This document shows, piece by piece, positions 1 to 12,215 of a stretch of 64,000 bases of DNA; position 1 is the stretch's first letter, and every line of letters begins with the position of its first letter. Source of the stretch: Daphnia carinata (lineage: Eukaryota > Arthropoda > Branchiopoda > Diplostraca > Daphniidae); the NCBI RefSeq assembly GCF_022539665.2, contig NC_081337.1:3758679-3822678 (forward strand), read 5' to 3'. The translations under genes were made by a program, and so were the position numbers. Under the pieces are notes generated by a model, which was not told where the DNA came from, made no database searches, and worked only from the letters and a program-made list of their open reading frames with translations.

Positions 1-791
1 AGCAACGTACAAACTATTGCCAGCATTGTCCTCAGTATTTGTTAACCAACAAGATACAGCTACTTTAGAACCATCTTTGCACTTGAGTTCAATCTAGTAC
101 AAAAAATGTGTCATTAAAAATCCTATTTATCGACGGCGTAGCATTAATTTACCACTTTTCCATTAAAGATAATAACTTCTCCTTTTTCATCAAAGATCAT
201 GTCAGTTAGAGCTAACTGTGATTTCTCTCTGATTACAAGGTCTTTAAATTTGATTGCAAGCAGTTCTTCAGATGAATATCCCAACATTTTGCAGGCAATT
301 GTGTTTGTAACAATAATCTGATGACCAGAATGATTATGGAAAATTCAAAAGTTAGTAGTGAATTTTGGGATTACTTGAGATGTTTTTCCATCAATGGTGA
401 GAACTCCTTTGTGAGGATTTGGATTGAAGATGGCATCTTCATTAAAATGTGAAATGTTCAGAGTATCTTCTAGATGGGATTGGTTTTCTCGCTGTAGAGA
501 ACTTTGTGTAGCTTGAGTACTGAAACTAATACTGTTCATGTCATCTGTGTTAAGCAGCGCTTTGCTGAGTTGTACTTTGGAAACTGATTTTAGTTTCCTT
601 GTCAGTCTTGGAAAGCTTTGGTTGATTTCAAGTGAGCAATTTGCTGTTGGGGTAAGCCCGAGATCTTTAGCTCGAAGTAGTCTTCCATTCCTTGAAAACA
701 AAAATATTACAATGAAGAACATACAGAGGTACGGGAACTGTAGGACAAACCGTAGAAGATCAATTGGTGAATCCATGTATCGTTTCTCCAT
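1..791 (-). CDS. PASK: PAS domain kinase, N-terminal part (cut by window edge)
   Basis: Serine/threonine kinase that senses metabolic state through N-terminal PAS domains; only the N-terminus lies here. The proposed exons, read downward, are 791-733, 690-375, 317-153 and 93-1, separated by GT...AG introns of 42, 57 and 59 bp, all in frame. The diagnostic stretch begins NPNPHKGVLTIDGKTSQ and continues over the splice into IIVTNTIACKMLGYSSEELL. It matches the start of the first PAS domain of vertebrate PASK (NPNKAIFTVDAKTTEIL...GLLGYSS). It is followed by FNGKVIELKCKDGSKVAVSCW, the expected second half of the PAS fold. The 42-nt first intron is very short. I infer it because reading through would insert an out-of-place hydrophobic stretch (MFFIVIFLF). 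The ATG at 791 is the first in-frame methionine. The kinase domain must lie to the left of the window. Confidence 0.82.
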
Positions 792-841
792 TTTCAAGAT
801 AAATGGGTGTCAAACTAAAAAATTAAATTAACTTTGTTCAA

Positions 842-1165
842 ATGGGATCGGAATATGATAACACTAGATTAATAAATAGATACAGTGAAATTATATTGTC
901 ACATTCACCGATGAGAATCGTTTTTGACGTTTTCGATCTTTTTGACTTTGAAATGCATGCAACGCTGCCAGAGTATTACAAAGAAGTCGAGAAAGGTGAT
1001 CGAAATATCAATTATGAAATCAAATTTAAGCATCAACATAATATATACTTTTTAGGATTAATCGAAAATGTAAAGCATTTTTTCATACGTACTAAAAAAG
1101 GAACGGGGTTAATTATTAGATTGACTCTTAATCTAATAAATGAGGATTTCAGATATCGTTCATAA
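842..1165 (+). CDS. small unrecognised ORF, divergent from PASK
   Basis: An open frame with a true ATG, 107 residues if unspliced, that I do not recognise. A GT...AG segment of exactly 60 nt (996-1055, ending in a short T-rich tract) could be an intron. Because 60 is a multiple of three, the frame stays open either way, and the spliced product would be 87 residues. The part before the putative intron holds MRIVFDVFDLFDFE and LPEYYKEVEKG; the part after it holds LIENVKHFFIRTKKG. The composition is hydrophobic and basic with no clear signal peptide. Its ATG is only about 50 bp from the PASK ATG on the other strand, which suggests a shared bidirectional promoter or overlapping 5' ends. It could also be an untranslated leader or a chance ORF. 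Confidence 0.35.
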   Translation: MGSEYDNTRLINRYSEIILSHSPMRIVFDVFDLFDFEMHATLPEYYKEVEKGDRNINYEIKFKHQHNIYFLGLIENVKHFFIRTKKGTGLIIRLTLNLINEDFRYRS

Positions 1166-1300
1166 CTAACCCGATAGTTATTTTCTTTTTACGTATTTCC
1201 GCCAGAGTTCCGTTGTGGGTTCAACGGATCCAGCCGCCCAGTAGAATCGATCGAATCGTTCTCTTTGGCGACTCGTGGTGCGTGATCACAGCCTTCTCTG

Positions 1301-1694
1301 GTTAGTTCTGAGTTTTTTTTTTTTTTGCCGAAAAAGCGTTAAAGTTTAGATTTTACAGTGTCTTACAAGAAATTCGTGTAGCTTGATGTTGCCCATAATA
1401 TCTTTCGCTTAAAACTACCTTTTAGTAAGGGGTTTTTAACTTAATTAATTCTTAAGCAAGTAAAGGGCCTATATTCCCCTACATCCCTTATAAGACCTTG
1501 TAAAGGTAGAATGTTGCAACATATGGGAGGTGGGGAATTCCTTTGGTGCTATCGTGTTGAGACTTCTTACGGTTAAGAAAAAGTTCTCGTTACGCTTAAG
1601 AAAATGGTAATTTTGTCGAGGCTGCTACTCTGGGAACTTCGCTTGCCGTGAAATTACGTAATTCCAAATAATTAGATTCTTTATTTCAATTTAG
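1301..1694 (+). other. putative 5' UTR intron of cytochrome c
   Basis: A GTTAGT donor follows GCCTTCTCTG, and a TTTCAATTTAG acceptor lies 38 bp before the cytochrome c start codon. A T-rich run and no long ORF lie between them. I infer a 394-bp leader intron from the splice signals; the transcription start is not determined. Confidence 0.4.
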
Positions 1695-1732
1695 GTTCCA
1701 TTGAAATCCCAACATATACCTTCTAAATCGAA

Positions 1733-2146
1733 ATGGGTATTCCAGCTGGTGATGTCGAGAAAGGCAAGAAGGTATGGTATTTTGTATTATAATAATAATA
1801 AAAGTGCAATAATTCTTTACAATTACATTTCCTAATTAACCTCTTATTATTTATTCAGTTGTTTGTTCAGAGGTGTGCCCAGTGCCACACAGTGGAGGCT
1901 GGAGGCAAGCACAAGACTGGCCCGAACTTGAATGGTCTTTTTGGTCGCAAAACTGGCCAGGCTGCAGGATATGTCTACACAGATGCTAACAAATCTAAAG
2001 GCATTACCTGGAATCATGACACACTGTTCGAGTACTTGCTGGATCCCAAAAAGTATATCCCTGGTACCAAAATGGTGTTTGCTGGTTTGAAGAAACCAAA
2101 CGAGCGTGCTGACCTCATTGCCTACCTGGAGGATGCCACCAAGTAA
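1733..2146 (+). CDS. CYCS: cytochrome c
   Basis: Mitochondrial intermembrane electron carrier between complex III and complex IV, also a trigger of apoptosis. Two coding exons, 1733-1771 and 1859-2146, joined over an 87-bp GT...AG intron, give 108 residues, the usual length for an invertebrate cytochrome c with its short N-terminal extension ([13 protein letters not shown]). Visible features are the heme-attachment motif CAQCH, the conserved [14 protein letters not shown] stretch, and the axial methionine in [12 protein letters not shown] near the C-terminus. All key residues are present. The intron sits just before the heme motif. The gene runs tail to tail with POLR1B. Confidence 0.97.
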
Positions 2147-2237
2147 TCACTGAAAAGATCACTACCTTCATAGGCAAACAATTTTTAGAACCAAATCAAC
2201 CTGCATTCTGTGTAACAATGTTTTAAATGATACATTG

Positions 2238-2243
2238 AATAAA
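2238..2243 (+). terminator. poly(A) signal of cytochrome c
   Basis: AATAAA about 90 bases after the cytochrome c stop codon. The downstream sequence is A-rich and reaches the 3' end of the opposite gene within about 60 bp. Confidence 0.6.
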
Positions 2244-2290
2244 GTGTAGAAAAAAATACAAACACAAAAAAATGGAATCCAAAATTTAAA

Positions 2291-2296
2291 TTTATT
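2291..2296 (-). terminator. poly(A) signal of POLR1B
   Basis: AATAAA on the minus strand, 12 bases beyond the POLR1B stop codon. Its 3' UTR must be extremely short or overlap the cytochrome c transcript end. Confidence 0.5.
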
Positions 2297-2307
2297 TTGT
2301 GAAACTT

Positions 2308-5300
2308 TCATACACTTGCAGGTTTCATGCAGACTCTTAAGTTAACCGAGCCCATTTCAGCGATCATATACTTGTAAACCGCAGGTACCATGATTTCTTC
2401 GATTTTTCCTCCATCTGGACAAATGTTACATTTCAGTAAAACGTTGCGGGAATGATAGTTCCCTCGCCTTGTACTTGAAGTAAGCGGTGGTAGGAAAATT
2501 CCACAAACTCGACATACATCCATCTGAAATGAACATGAAAAGCAACTATAAGCCACACCCATATCACATGTTAAAACTAGATATTTCCGGAACTTTTCAG
2601 AACTGGCTTCGGTCCAGTCACGTGCACCCAGTATATATTTAGCCCAAAAGCAATAAGACGCTTTCTACATAACTTAAATGATATCATTAATTCTGTTCAG
2701 TAAACATAACTGTTATGATTCTAAAATTTCAATATTGACCATACTAAAAATGTGTTAATTGATAAAAAAATAATACGTACCGTTGATTGATCAGAACAAT
2801 TGAATAATCGATCATATAGCAGGTATAAAGCTCCGTGAGAGACCAACCCATCGCGTTCCATTTCACCAAAACGGACACCTCCACCCCGTTTACGACCCTT
2901 AATGGGTTGGCTTGTTACGTGATCCACTGCTCCCACGCTTCGGACCTAAACACAATTGCACCTCGAACTAGTATTGGAAATTACCTGAATATGTTAAGCA
3001 AAACAACACCCATACACACCTGGAATTTGTCAGAAACCATGTGACGAAGACGCTGATAATGGACAACGCCAAAGAAAATGTCGGCTTCCATTTCTCTTCC
3101 GTCGATTCCACTGTACAATTTCTCCGTTCCGTAGTAGTTGTAGCCAGCTTAATAAATTTTGAAAAAATTAGTTAATTACTTTATAGCAAAATTAAATTCG
3201 AAACAGATTACCTTCCTCCAATAACTTTCCATGATAATCGATGGCAGTATTTTCTTCGGAAAAACGGAAAGGAGTTGCATCATGGACGATTCCATGTACA
3301 GCGGCAGACTTACCGGCCATACACTCGATCATCTTTGTCGAAAACATTTAAATGAGAGGTGGAAGTAAGGAGAAGTATTCAACATGTTTACCATGGCAAT
3401 TGTCATTCTCGATGGAAAGCCGTGAGGATTGAAGACGATGTCGGGTACTAAACCACTTTCTGTGAAGGGTAAATCTTCGCTTAACCACTGTTGACTGCAA
3501 ATACCCTTTTGACCAGCTCGACTAGCAAACTTGTCACCAATTTGAGGGTTACGCTACAGGCAGATCGAAAGTCAGTTTAAAACAATATTGTAACGATTAT
3601 TTTTTCCTGCAATCTCACTGGGATGCGAAAGCAAATGGTAGCTTTGTTCATTCCTGGTTGCCCATCGGATCCGATGAGGAAGACGTTTTCAACGTACATT
3701 GGCTCATTGCCTTTGTAGCGCTTTACAACATACTTTCCCGTCTCCAATACGAAGTAACTATTTTGAAACATTGAATTTAGATGTTAACTTTTGACTCGTT
3801 TACTTCCCAGCAAACCTACCAGTAATAGGGATCATTTTCCTGTAGGTGCGTCCCTGGGTAAGGTAATCCGTCTGCATCGAGAAACTGCTGCAATGCCGGC
3901 TCCGCTGGATTGCGTTGAAAATATCGGACCTATAGTCATGTAATCAAATGCTGTTTTAAAAAACAGAAACAAAGAAAAAGACATAAAAACACCCACCTGA
4001 GCAGCCGATTTCTCAGCATTCTTTCAAATCGATAACTTCGGATTTATAAACTTGTCCATGAGCAAAGCCGCGCTGAAGCGATCCTCGATTGATGACCATG
4101 GCGTCTTCCATGTCGTAACCCTGGGTATAGCATTCAAATTATGCAAAATTACCCGAAAACTGAAAAGAGAAACGTATACGGTGTAAGAAATAACAGCAAC
4201 AATTGCATTGGTTCCCATAGCAAAGTCATCCATGTTGATTCGATCCCAATGCGCTGGCCTCAAAAAAGGTGTCGTGGGTGTCTGAAGCCGGTACAGTTTG
4301 CTGTTTGTTTGATTACGCCAATTGTGTACTGGAGTACCCATTGTTTGCTTACCCATCTGTATCAAGACAATAGCATTACAAAATAAATACGCGAAAGGAC
4401 AGTGTAAACATGCTATTGCCCACCTGACACTGGTACATGTTACGAGGGCTCTGGTTAAAATCCGGCAAAGGGATGAGCGAGGCCAAATTGCTAAGGAAGC
4501 TCGTTTCGCTTAGCTCTCGGTGGGTGGTAATGCCTTCGTGATGTTCTTCATCCGTGATGCATATATTCAAGTAGACTTGCTCAAATGTACCAACTAATTC
4601 GACAGCTCCAGCAGCAATATTGTAAACGGGACGCATCATACGGGCAGGGGCAGCGAAAATGAAAATACCCGGATACTGGCCATTCCGAGTGCGGGGTACG
4701 AAAGCGATCTCCAAGGTGTTAGGTACCTGCTCTCCGCGCACTTTCAGCATCCGTAATTTGTCTACAAAGCGCGAAGCACACTTGTCAGAAACCCGACCTA
4801 CAATGCGACCTTCTAACATAACAACAAAGCAGGTCGCAAAATCATTGTCGATCTTTGTTTCGCTCACGGGCGTCATTCCAAGTTCAGCAAATAGTTCCGG
4901 TAACTTGGACGTATCAGGAGCCTTGTTTACCACCTATTCGAAATAACAGAGGGATAGGAAGGATGGATCGTCAACGGTAGGAGCCAGAAAAGCAGAATCT
5001 TACGTGGCAAGTTGAAGTCAAGTGATTGAGAAGGCCACAAGGCGAGCCGTCAGGGGTATGAACGGGGCAAAGGAAACCCCAAGCGTCTGGCTTTAACTGT
5101 CGCACTTCAGAGCTTCTTGAGGTCATGAAAGAGGCTCCTCGATGAATGGCGCGAAAATGGGACATATAACGCATACGATTGATATTTTCGGCGATAATAC
5201 TCAAACCTACGTGGAATGAATGGTTAACTGAGTGAAACCGTTTTTAAATAATTGTGAATACCAGAAGTTTGCTGCAGTCCCAAATCAGCACTGCTAGGTA

Positions 5301-6898
5301 AGTTTCCGGTAGCAAAAACATTCTCAAAGGAGGAATCCAACTTGCTACATCTTCCCAACAAAGAACCCATTTCGCCTATAATTTGAATTACGTAAATTAT
5401 GAAGAAGAACGTAATCTTAAGATATTTAGTTTACTTTGATTGAATGTAAAGTTTTTAACCGCCCGTTGTCTCTTCAATATAATATACTTCAATACATTCA
5501 ACCATGCACCCAATCGATCTTTGAGCAACTGTAAATACACGTGTCCGGCTAAAGTGACTTCTTGCATCATCACTGGATCCATCCCTTCCTGGGCACATTT
5601 TCCTTGCGCGAAGGCGAATAATTTGCGTGTCATAAACACAAGTAAATGGAATTTATCTACGTCGTTCGACAAATGAATAGCCACGGAGTTGTTTAGAAGG
5701 ACCTGGCAGACTTCTTCGTCAGTATACCTAAATAATGTGTCTGCATTAGATGTTTTTACGTTTGACAATTAATGCGTTAAAAATAAAGGTTTACCAGTTC
5801 GGCAATTCATGCATTTTGAGACGAAAATTGCGTCCAATATAATCCCGTACTTGAGTTCGTGAATAAAGTCCTTCTTGCTGCAGCTGTCGAAGCATGAAGG
5901 AAATTCGATCCTTGTAATATAGGTCTTGCCCCATACTTTGCGTAAGCTGTTCGTAAATGTAGGAATCGGGACAATCAATGAGGGCTTTCATAATCAAAAC
6001 AATCGGAAAGACGTAGATGGCTTTTCGGAAAGAAAACATCAACTTCATAGTGCCGTTGGACAAGTAGTGCAGCACATTGTTTGTAGATGTGAAATCCTCC
6101 TTGACGGAGCGTAAATAGACACCCTTATCCGTAAAAAGTTTTCCGCGCCCTTTCCAAATGTCACGTTGCACTGCTATTGGGTAATTCTTGCGCGTTGCTG
6201 TCAACATGCGCAGAATGCGCTCGTGGCCCTTAACAATGAAATAGCCACCCCATTCTTGCTCATGTTCACCTTTTTCAACCATCTCTTTGGGACTGGCACC
6301 TGCTAGATTACAGATGTCGGAGCCCACCTAATTACAACAGGAAACAAATATGTTAATAAAATATTGATAATGAACAGTTTTGATTACATACCATTATTGG
6401 AATTTCTCCCAAACATCTTTCAAATGGAATTTGTGCTTTATTGTTGATAGCCCACCCAACTTTCACCATTAGCTTTCCCTTGTAAGTTGTATGTCTTAAT
6501 CGACATTCCTTGGGATACACAGCACTGATTTTAGGTGCAGGAGTTACAGATTCACTAACTTCTGGTTTTTGAATGCTGATGCCGTTAATCTTAAGCTTGA
6601 TCTTCTGGCCATTTTTCAATTCAAATTCTACTGGTAGCATATCATTCGCGGCTTTTCTTAGTCCTCCATGGAACAAAAAGTTGAATGATTCCACCATTGG
6701 CTCACCCAACGTCCTAAGATACTGAAATAATGGTTGATTGTGACATGTTATGTAGCCTAAACATTTTTGGCTTATAAAAAAAAAACTTACTAAGTTTGGT
6801 TTCTCCGGAGGAACACCAAACTTGGGGTTTTCGGTATATTTTAAACAGGGCTCCACTGCTTTCCACGTGTGCGAGAAGTCCATTTTTCCCTCTTGCAT
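2308..6898 (-). CDS. POLR1B: RNA polymerase I subunit 2 (RPA135)
   Basis: Second-largest subunit of RNA polymerase I, which transcribes rRNA in the nucleolus and forms half of the active-site cleft. Sixteen coding exons fit: 6898-6791, 6721-6392, 6327-5795, 5727-5435, 5375-5262, 5206-5004, 4933-4424, 4356-4180, 4120-3997, 3929-3820, 3757-3619, 3553-3392, 3332-3212, 3147-3020, 2945-2781, 2523-2308. The product is about 1143 residues, close to human POLR1B (1135). Pol I-type landmarks are [98 protein letters not shown] and a C-terminal zinc ribbon (CRVC...CNIC). The ATG at 6898 is the first usable in-frame start. Exon 9 contains one extra base after the [10 protein letters not shown] stretch, giving a premature TGA. 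The frame is right on both sides, so this is either a sequence error or a broken allele. Confidence 0.95.
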
Positions 6899-8827
6899 GA
6901 CTGTTTTACCATCAGCCAAGCATGTGGTCTAGTAGCAGTCTAGCAGACGATATGCGAATGCGATTGTTGGTACGGTAAAACATTGTTGTAGACCCACTAC
7001 TAAATTTATGGCATTAATCCTGCAAGAGATCTCTCCCCTGTGAGAGAATTGTGAGTGGGGAGTTGTCGATGACGGTCGTGCTCTGACAGTTAGCTTGCGT
7101 CTGCTTCTTCTTTTCCCCAGAAAGCCGTGGCCCAATTAACTTCACCTCTTTAACTCTGTTGGTAAGTCAAGCAGTGTGTGTCGAACCTTTTTTTTCCCTC
7201 GCTATTTCCGTCCTATAGTTCCCAGCATGCTGGAGAAGAAGAGATGTGTTCTAGCCCACTTTGTCAGCTTGTTGAGAAAAGTATTATAGTGTGGGAGAGT
7301 TACGTTGTTTCATCGTACTGACAGTTGGTACCATTACGAATTCATGTGGCTTATTGCTTGGCCTATATGACACATGAAGTGTAGGAAGTGCTTTCTTATG
7401 TTCTTGTTTTCATCTTAACCACTGTCAACAACTGCAGACTATCATCTCCTGTCTCGTCTTTTGGTGTCTGATAAGCAAGGCCACCAAGTATTCCATGTCG
7501 ACACACCCACAAATTGCAACACAACTATCAGAAGCAGACTATGCAATTTTGTGGGTGTGTGTTGCTTCACTACGAGGAAGTTAGAAAGGAAGCAAAACAA
7601 GTCAACTGATAGGAATTTTTTAAAAAACTTTTGCATAACTTTTTTGTAAGCATCATAATAAAGTTGACACTTAGGTGGAAATGTGACCCTCTGCCGTCCC
7701 TATGAACACGCGTGGTGTACACCAGAGACGCGAAACAATCGGAGCAGAGCAGATGGTTAAATAGCGAAGCTGGAGGGTAGAGAAAGGTGTACTGACGAGG
7801 GGAGGGTCGCCTCCCAAACGTACGTTTGTAACGGTGACGAACGAGTCACGCCGACTTGCGCGCCTCGGGGCGCTCCAGTCGACCAAGCACCTTTAGGCAC
7901 GCACGATTCCGCTCTTAATTGTCACCCATTCTAACGGCTTCATGAGTCTCAACCATTGCTTGGTTATCTCGTCAAAAAAAACCCCGCCAAACTCTCCATT
8001 TAAACTGCATAATGAGTTAATCGGATGATGAACGTTTTGTTGCTATAATGACCGCAATTATTCAATACTCAACTATCGCAAATCATCACGGAGTTCAAAA
8101 AGGTCGAAGTTCCCTGATGATGTCGGGCTTTCTCACGAACATGTGTAGGGAGAACTTTCTCTTTTAGTTGAAAATTTGTTTCAGAGCCTATGCGAACCCT
8201 GGCCTAATAGTGACCTTTTCTGTACGTTCACAGGCCATCACCTTCCTTTTTTTTCGTGCTACAGGGAAAAAAAAAGGACTTCCGCTCTTACCGCGTTGCG
8301 TGTGAGAAACAAAGAAGGAAAAACAAGGTATTTTCGTTATGGCGTCGTTTGCCAGAAGGACATTGACCTGTTTAGTCTTTGATGCGTCCACATTTTTTTA
8401 TTTTATTATTATTATTTGTTTGTTTTGTTTTTTTTTCGTGAAAATTTAGACCATCGTTTCTCTTTTGTTAGACATGCCGTGTGCTGCGAAACGAGTTTGG
8501 TTTTTTTTTTTTTTATTCTTTCCTTGTACAATCGCTGCTGTTGTTGGTTTAGAAATTGTCGTTAAGATCGATAGGCGTTCGTAATCCTGCGTCAATTAGC
8601 TGGGCTATGGATGTCATAATGGGCAAGTCTCGCCGCAACATGTGAAAGCTTGGGAGGCCGCTCCGGGCGGGTTAGATTGTTTGCAGTAAAAGGAAGAAGG
8701 GGAGGAGCTCGGCCTGAAACTAGAAGACTTCAAACGCAAACTGTAAGGCTAAGATTTTGTCAGTGTGTCCGCCGACACCGCCCTGTACACTCACGTTTGT
8801 TTTGTTTAATGTGAATTGTGCAAAAGA
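6899..8827. other. divergent intergenic region POLR1B / Ral
   Basis: About 1.9 kb between the POLR1B start (minus) and the Ral transcript region (plus), with no convincing gene. It should hold both promoters and 5' leaders. A CTGTTG followed by GTAAGT near 7162 could be the donor of a non-coding first exon of Ral. It also contains a near-perfect hairpin at 7501-7560 and T runs near 8500. Confidence 0.4.
7501..7560. repeat. 60-nt near-perfect foldback hairpin
   Basis: The left arm, 18 bases starting ACACACCCACAAATT, pairs with the right arm at 7542-7560, which starts TGCAATTTTGTGGG. The only irregularity is one extra base in the A/T run. The loop is 23 bases. It has the size of a small precursor-like hairpin or a remnant of a short inverted-repeat element; no function is shown. 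Confidence 0.6.
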
Positions 8828-9205
8828 ATGCGCGTTAAAATGAGAGAGAATTGGAACTCCATTCGTCTTGCAGTGACCAAATGGCCTAACTCTATTCGTC
8901 TTTCAATTGCCCAGGCCATCGAAGAGCGCCGACTCGAAGCAGAAGATCCGAATCATTCCAAAATCTTTACCTTCGCCTGGCCATCAGCATCTTCGTCCAG
9001 TAATCGCAGTAGCACGACCAGGAGCAAAGCTGGTCGTCCAGTCACATCGTCTAGCAACAACCAGGCCAGCAGCAGAGCAAGGTGTACGTTCCGGCGCTAT
9101 TGGACTCAGCTCCAGCGTTTGCTGTTCGACGAAGAGTCTCTGCCGCCCTCGCCGTCACTTGCCAGAAGGTCAAACAAGACTTCGGTCGTCCAGCAACAAC
9201 AAAAG

Positions 9206-11163
<1,958 letters not shown>

Positions 11164-12215
11164 AAAATTAAACATGGAAGATTATAAACGAGGGGACAAT
11201 TTAAAAAAGGAGAAATGATAAGTTGAAAAACATCCATTAAAAAGAAAAAGAAAAATTCAATAACAAGCCAGGCCACACCCAGTCACATTGTGGATTGTTC
11301 GACGCTCATATCGTGCGGTTGAAGGATTGTGGACGTTGTTTTTGGCCTTTATTTCATACGACTGTATTCGCTCTAAGATAAATTATTCATGCAGGTTTTT
11401 TTTTCGCATCCGGCAGTAGCCCAATGCCCGCCACTTTGTCCCTATTGAATTTCAACATGCCTCCCCCCCCCCCCCCGCTCTCAACTCCCCACAGAAAGTA
11501 GAACCGAAACTAATTTGTTGAGCTACATGTGACTAAGTGTGTACGTATATGTATGGGTGCGCGTGAGTCTGTGTGTGTATTTCTCGGATGTGTTCTTTCC
11601 TTCCTTGGTTTTTTCTTTCCTCCCTTCCATATTATGTCATTATAAATTCTCCTTCCTGTTGTTCAAGTGATTTTGAATTTTTTTTTTTCTGGCTTCATTT
11701 GCATACTGTTTTTTTGCCCTTCCCTTTCCAACTGACGTATTCTCTGTGGCCACTGTTGCCATTGGAAACATTTCAAATAGTCTGGCGCTTTCCATATCTA
11801 TCCATCTCCTTTTTCTTTGTTGCTTGTAAAACTGACTGTTCACCGTACGTTTGCTGATGATTGAAAATAAGCAAATGCAATGTCAATGAAGTCGTCAAAA
11901 CCACAAAAAAAAAGGGAAATCAAATTTTTTAGATTTAAAGTCTGGTTTTTCTCTCGGGAGGGAACCGCCCCTTTTTAACGGGAGAGTGAGAGAGTCAAGT
12001 CTGTCACGACTGATATGTGGGTTTATCGGCAGGCAACAGATGCTTCCCGTTTCCCTTGGCATAACGCTCCATCTTTCTTTGTTTGATGATTGCCAGCCGA
12101 GTAGGCTGAGACGGTAGAAACGGAATCTCATAGTATTTTTTCCATCATCCATCAGTTGGTTCTTGGGTTGTTGACCGAGTGTGTTGTACCCATCGCGAGC
12201 TGTGCCAGTCAAAGA
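11164..12215 (+). other. Ral 3' UTR and spacer
   Basis: About 1 kb with no convincing ORF. It contains a run of 14 C (about 11463-11476), T-rich stretches and A runs. The first part is probably Ral 3' UTR; the end is probably leader or promoter of the next gene. No strong AATAAA was identified. Confidence 0.4.

Noticed and set aside
6899-6919. Longer N-terminus for POLR1B starting at 6919
   Set aside because: The codon at 6917-6919 is TTG, not ATG. The first in-frame ATG is 6898.
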